A stretch of 7,294 nt of DNA, from positions 1 to 7,294 of the forward strand of contig CAUHFD010000152.1 in assembly GCA_959605275.1 (NCBI GenBank), in the 5' to 3' direction. The notes under the pieces are model-generated. The model had not been told where the DNA came from, searched no databases, and was given only the letters and a program-made list of their open reading frames with translations. Made by a program: the position numbers and the translations under genes. This document shows, piece after piece, positions 5,925 to 7,294 of the stretch (positions within the stretch are counted from its first letter, which is position 1; every line of letters starts with the position of its first letter). The DNA comes from an uncultured Eubacteriales bacterium (lineage in GTDB: Bacteria; Bacillota; Clostridia; Oscillospirales; Ruminococcaceae).

Positions 5925-6140
5925 ATGAATAAGCAGTTAATTATGCTGACGTCAATCACATACGCCTATAAAGCAAGAGATTATCTTGCCAAAAAAGGAA
6001 TCAGCGCTTATATTGAACGAACGCCGGAGGAGCTAAAGAAAAAGGGATGCAGTTACAGCCTTGCAATTCACGGAGATGCGCAGGAGGTTGCGGCGGTGCT
6101 GACCGAGGCGGGAATTAAAGTACTCGGCGTGATTCAGTGA
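5925..6140 (+). CDS. DUF3343 protein (putative Se/S carrier-like)
   Basis: This 71-residue protein matches the DUF3343 pattern: a short N-terminal strand ending in a TSITYAYKARDYLAKKGI helix, a second strand with AYIERTPEEL, a single cysteine in KKGCSYSLAI (C42), and a C-terminal helix and strand (EVAAVLTEAGIKVLGVIQ). Family members are small one-domain proteins, often found next to YedF/TusA-like, SelD or class V aminotransferase genes, and are proposed to carry sulfur or selenium on the cysteine. That role is proposed, not proven. I chose ATG 5925, with AGAAAGG 12 bases upstream. An in-frame GTG at 5919 would add two residues and cannot be excluded. The downstream aminotransferase on the same strand supports a sulfur/selenium role, although a 354-base structured spacer separates them. 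Confidence 0.85.
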   Translation: MNKQLIMLTSITYAYKARDYLAKKGISAYIERTPEELKKKGCSYSLAIHGDAQEVAAVLTEAGIKVLGVIQ

Positions 6141-6159
6141 ACTACTTTTGCAGTATCAG

Positions 6160-6190
6160 TTTGAAAGGAATGTACTGCATTCCTTTCAAA
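6160..6190. repeat. 13-bp perfect inverted repeat after the DUF3343 gene
   Basis: TTTGAAAGGAATG (6160-6172) and its exact complement (6178-6190) flank the loop TACTG. It lies 20 bases past the DUF3343 stop. No T-run follows on either strand, so it is not a standard terminator. It could be an mRNA 3'-end stabiliser or part of a switch. The loop can pair with CAGTA at 6151-6155, and the 3' arm also matches a second GAAAGGAAT at 6272-6280. Confidence 0.75.
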
Positions 6191-6290
6191 CGCCGCTTTC
6201 ATGCTTTTCAGCGGTAGAAGTGCTGAACTTTGAGTTCACGCATTATTTTCTCGAAACCGCACGAGCGTTCAGAAAGGAATAGCCATAAAA

Positions 6291-6371
6291 ATGAAGAGTA
6301 AAAGAGGGCGGCTTTGGGATACTCATTTCCGGAGACCGTCTTTTTTATGCTCACCCAATAATACCAAATAA
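6291..6371 (+). CDS. Possible 26-codon leader ORF across the terminator (doubtful)
   Basis: ATG at 6291 opens a 26-codon frame (MKSKRGRLWDTHFRR...) ending in TAA at 6369-6371. It spans the whole terminator hairpin and T-run. AGAAAGGA lies 12 bases upstream. The peptide is basic and matches nothing I know. A ribosome translating it would melt the terminator, as in leader-peptide attenuation, but the frame may simply be chance. Confidence 0.2.
   Translation: MKSKRGRLWDTHFRRPSFLCSPNNTK
6307..6346 (+). terminator. Terminator or attenuator upstream of the aminotransferase
   Basis: Arms GGCGGCTTTGG (6307-6317) and CCGGAGACCGTC (6329-6340) form 11 pairs (three G-U) with one bulged A and an 11-base loop, followed at once by six T (6341-6346). 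It lies about 150 bases upstream of the aminotransferase ATG. It would therefore end transcription from the DUF3343 side or act as an attenuator for the downstream gene. On the minus strand the exit is TCTTTT, so weak bidirectional function is possible. Confidence 0.68.
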
Positions 6372-6457
6372 TAGCAGTAACGTTTTGCAGTTGTTTTGGA
6401 TTGGGGCTTCGAGATGAAAGAAAGACCATCATCATGAAACTGATAAAGGAGAGAGGG

Positions 6458-6508
6458 ATGTTTCCTTTTTCGGGGATCATCCATAGTGAAAACAATGATT
6501 TATTTTGA
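6458..6508 (+). CDS. 16-codon ORF with strong ribosome site overlapping the aminotransferase start
   Basis: AAAGGAGAGAGGG ends directly before ATG 6458, with its AAAGGA core at 6446-6451. The frame encodes MFPFSGIIHSENNDLF and stops at TGA 6506-6508, 9 bases past the aminotransferase ATG (6495-6497) in another frame. The aminotransferase ATG has no ribosome site of its own. Translational coupling by re-initiation is the simplest reading. An ancient frameshift or a chance frame are alternatives. TTCCTTT just downstream could fold back on AAAGGA and mask it. Confidence 0.35.
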   Translation: MFPFSGIIHSENNDLF

Positions 6509-7294
6509 TAATGCGGCGACGACTTTCCCAAAGCCGCGGACGATTTTGCCTGCCCTCCAAAATGCTGTTTTATATTACGGCGGAAATCCGGGACGAAGCG
6601 GGCATACAATATCAATGAAAACTTCTGAAAAAGTTTTTGAAGTAAGAAAAAAAGCGGCAGAGTTTTTTAATGCCGAGGTGGAAAACACTATTTTTGCCAC
6701 CAATTGTACCCACGCTTTGAATATGGCTATCAAAGGTGTGATGAAGAACGGGCATGCGGTTACCTCTTGCTTGGAGCATAACTCGGTGCTCAGACCGTTA
6801 TATGCGTTGCAGAAAAATGGTATCATTACCTATAATGTCGCGGATGTGATGGGCAGTGACGAACAGATATTAGCAGAAATAGAAAAAAATATGAGATCTG
6901 ATACGAAAGCAGTCATTATCACACACGGTTCTAATGTAATCGGAAAGATTATGCCCATCAAAAAAATATCCGAACTGTGTCGGAAACGCGGTATAAAGCT
7001 GATTGTTGACGCCGCACAAACTGCCGGTGTTTTACCGATTGACGTAAAAGAAATGGGAATTAATATTTTATGTATGCCCGGGCATAAAGGCTTGTATGGA
7101 ACGACCGGAACAGGATTGATGATTTTAAACGACATAGAGCCGATCGGCACGTTGATGGAGGGCGGAACCGGAAGTGTGTCGAACAGCATGGAACAACCGG
7201 ATTTTAACCCCGACAGATATGAAAGCGGTACCGCTAATACGGTGGGAATTCTGAGCTTGTCAGCCGGATTAGACTATATCAAACGAAAAAAGCC
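6495..7294 (+). CDS. Class V aminotransferase, cysteine desulfurase/selenocysteine lyase-like (EF2568 type), 3' end cut
   Basis: This is a PLP enzyme of the class V aminotransferase fold; relatives release sulfur from cysteine or selenium from selenocysteine. The frame gives 266 residues of about 380 before the window ends. The start MIYFDNAATTFPKP is the family's usual N-terminus. Further motifs: NPGRSGH (31-37), NCTHALN for phosphate binding (70-76), LEHNSV with the ring-stacking H95, VDAAQTAG with D172 and Q175, and MPGHKGLYG with the Schiff-base lysine K198. The RYESGT motif lies near the visible end. The pattern fits the EF2568-like subgroup associated with DUF3343, YedF and SelD in Firmicutes rather than housekeeping IscS or SufS. 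The active-site loop that would hold the catalytic cysteine is beyond the edge. ATG 6495 has no good ribosome site (a GTG at 6486 is no better); see the overlapping small ORF. Substrate specificity cannot be set from sequence. Confidence 0.92.
   Translation, partial: MIYFDNAATTFPKPRTILPALQNAVLYYGGNPGRSGHTISMKTSEKVFEVRKKAAEFFNAEVENTIFATNCTHALNMAIKGVMKNGHAVTSCLEHNSVLRPLYALQKNGIITYNVADVMGSDEQILAEIEKNMRSDTKAVIITHGSNVIGKIMPIKKISELCRKRGIKLIVDAAQTAGVLPIDVKEMGINILCMPGHKGLYGTTGTGLMILNDIEPIGTLMEGGTGSVSNSMEQPDFNPDRYESGTANTVGILSLSAGLDYIKRKK

Larger units (their letters stand above)
6141..6494 (+). other. 354-nt non-coding interval with RNA-like structure
   Basis: No convincing gene lies between the DUF3343 stop and the aminotransferase start. 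In order it holds a 13-bp hairpin (6160-6190), an alternative long-range helix that would use part of that hairpin, a terminator-like hairpin plus T6 (6307-6346), and a purine-rich ribosome site at 6446-6457. The long-range helix is ATTCCTTTC 6179-6187 with GAAAGGAAT 6272-6280, continued by AACGC 6189-6193 with GCGTT 6265-6269. It would enclose three local hairpins, the best at 6219-6244 with 10 bp and one bulge. A minus-strand open frame ending at 6208 crosses the region but lacks a ribosome site and overlaps the next gene. I found no good promoter here. Confidence 0.5.

Noticed and set aside
6189..6269. A tRNA-like cloverleaf: AACGC/GCGTT closing stem, a D-loop-like AGCGGTAGA at 6210, and an anticodon-loop-like CTTTGAG (UUG) with a TGAA/TTCA stem.
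   Set aside because: There are about 12 bases between the closing stem and the D-like stem instead of 2, two bases instead of one before the anticodon-like stem, no GGTTCGA-type T-arm and no CCA end. It also lacks the features of tRNA-Sec. The likeness is probably chance, or at most a decayed tRNA.
6208..6615. A 135-codon open frame on the minus strand with hydrophobic segments.
   Set aside because: It overlaps the well-supported aminotransferase by more than 100 bases. The shorter version starting near 6484 has no ribosome site, and it crosses a terminator. I recognise no family.
1..7294. CRISPR arrays, insertion sequences, integrase or attachment-site repeats.
   Set aside because: No regularly spaced repeats, transposase motifs or flanking duplications were seen by eye on either strand.

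Overview
This window reads as a piece of a Bacillota chromosome, most likely class Clostridia (an Oscillospiraceae/Eubacteriales-type genome). The reasons are purine-rich Shine-Dalgarno sites before almost every gene, textbook sigma-A promoters, a TTG-started ruvC, a fused ispDF gene, and a DUF3343 protein next to an EF2568-type class V aminotransferase, a pairing common in Clostridia and enterococci. This placement is inference; no rRNA or other phylogenetic marker is present.

Layout. Positions 1-2298, minus strand: the ruvC-ruvA-ruvB Holliday-junction operon. It is driven by a strong promoter (2270-2298) and has a roughly 150-nt structured leader that ends in a terminator-like helix. ruvB runs off the left edge. 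Positions 2334-3487, minus strand: galE as its own unit, with a near-consensus promoter and a strong terminator. Positions 3526-4822, plus strand: ispDF, a bifunctional MEP-pathway enzyme, divergent from galE and ended by a 22-bp perfect inverted repeat shared with the convergent gene. Positions 4819-5750: a small accessory module, namely a minus-strand two-helix membrane protein of unknown function and a divergent 66-aa Cro/C1-type regulator, with interleaved promoters in an AT-rich spacer. Positions 5925-7294, plus strand: a DUF3343 (putative Se/S carrier-like) gene, a 354-nt non-coding interval with several RNA-like structures and a terminator, and a class V aminotransferase (cysteine desulfurase/selenocysteine lyase-like) cut by the right edge.

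How the genes work together. RuvABC branch-migrates and resolves recombination intermediates. GalE feeds UDP-galactose and UDP-glucose interconversion. IspDF carries out the third and fifth steps of isoprenoid precursor synthesis. The regulator and membrane protein probably form a self-contained locus, inferred from promoter overlap. DUF3343 plus the aminotransferase suggests sulfur or selenium mobilisation for a labile-selenium cofactor, but the partner genes (selD, yedF, molybdenum hydroxylase) are not in view.

Points most worth a second look: the DUF3343-aminotransferase spacer (mutually exclusive helices, terminator, small ORFs), the ruvC leader, and the internal ribosome-binding site inside ispDF. 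No mobile element, CRISPR array, tRNA or rRNA gene was found.
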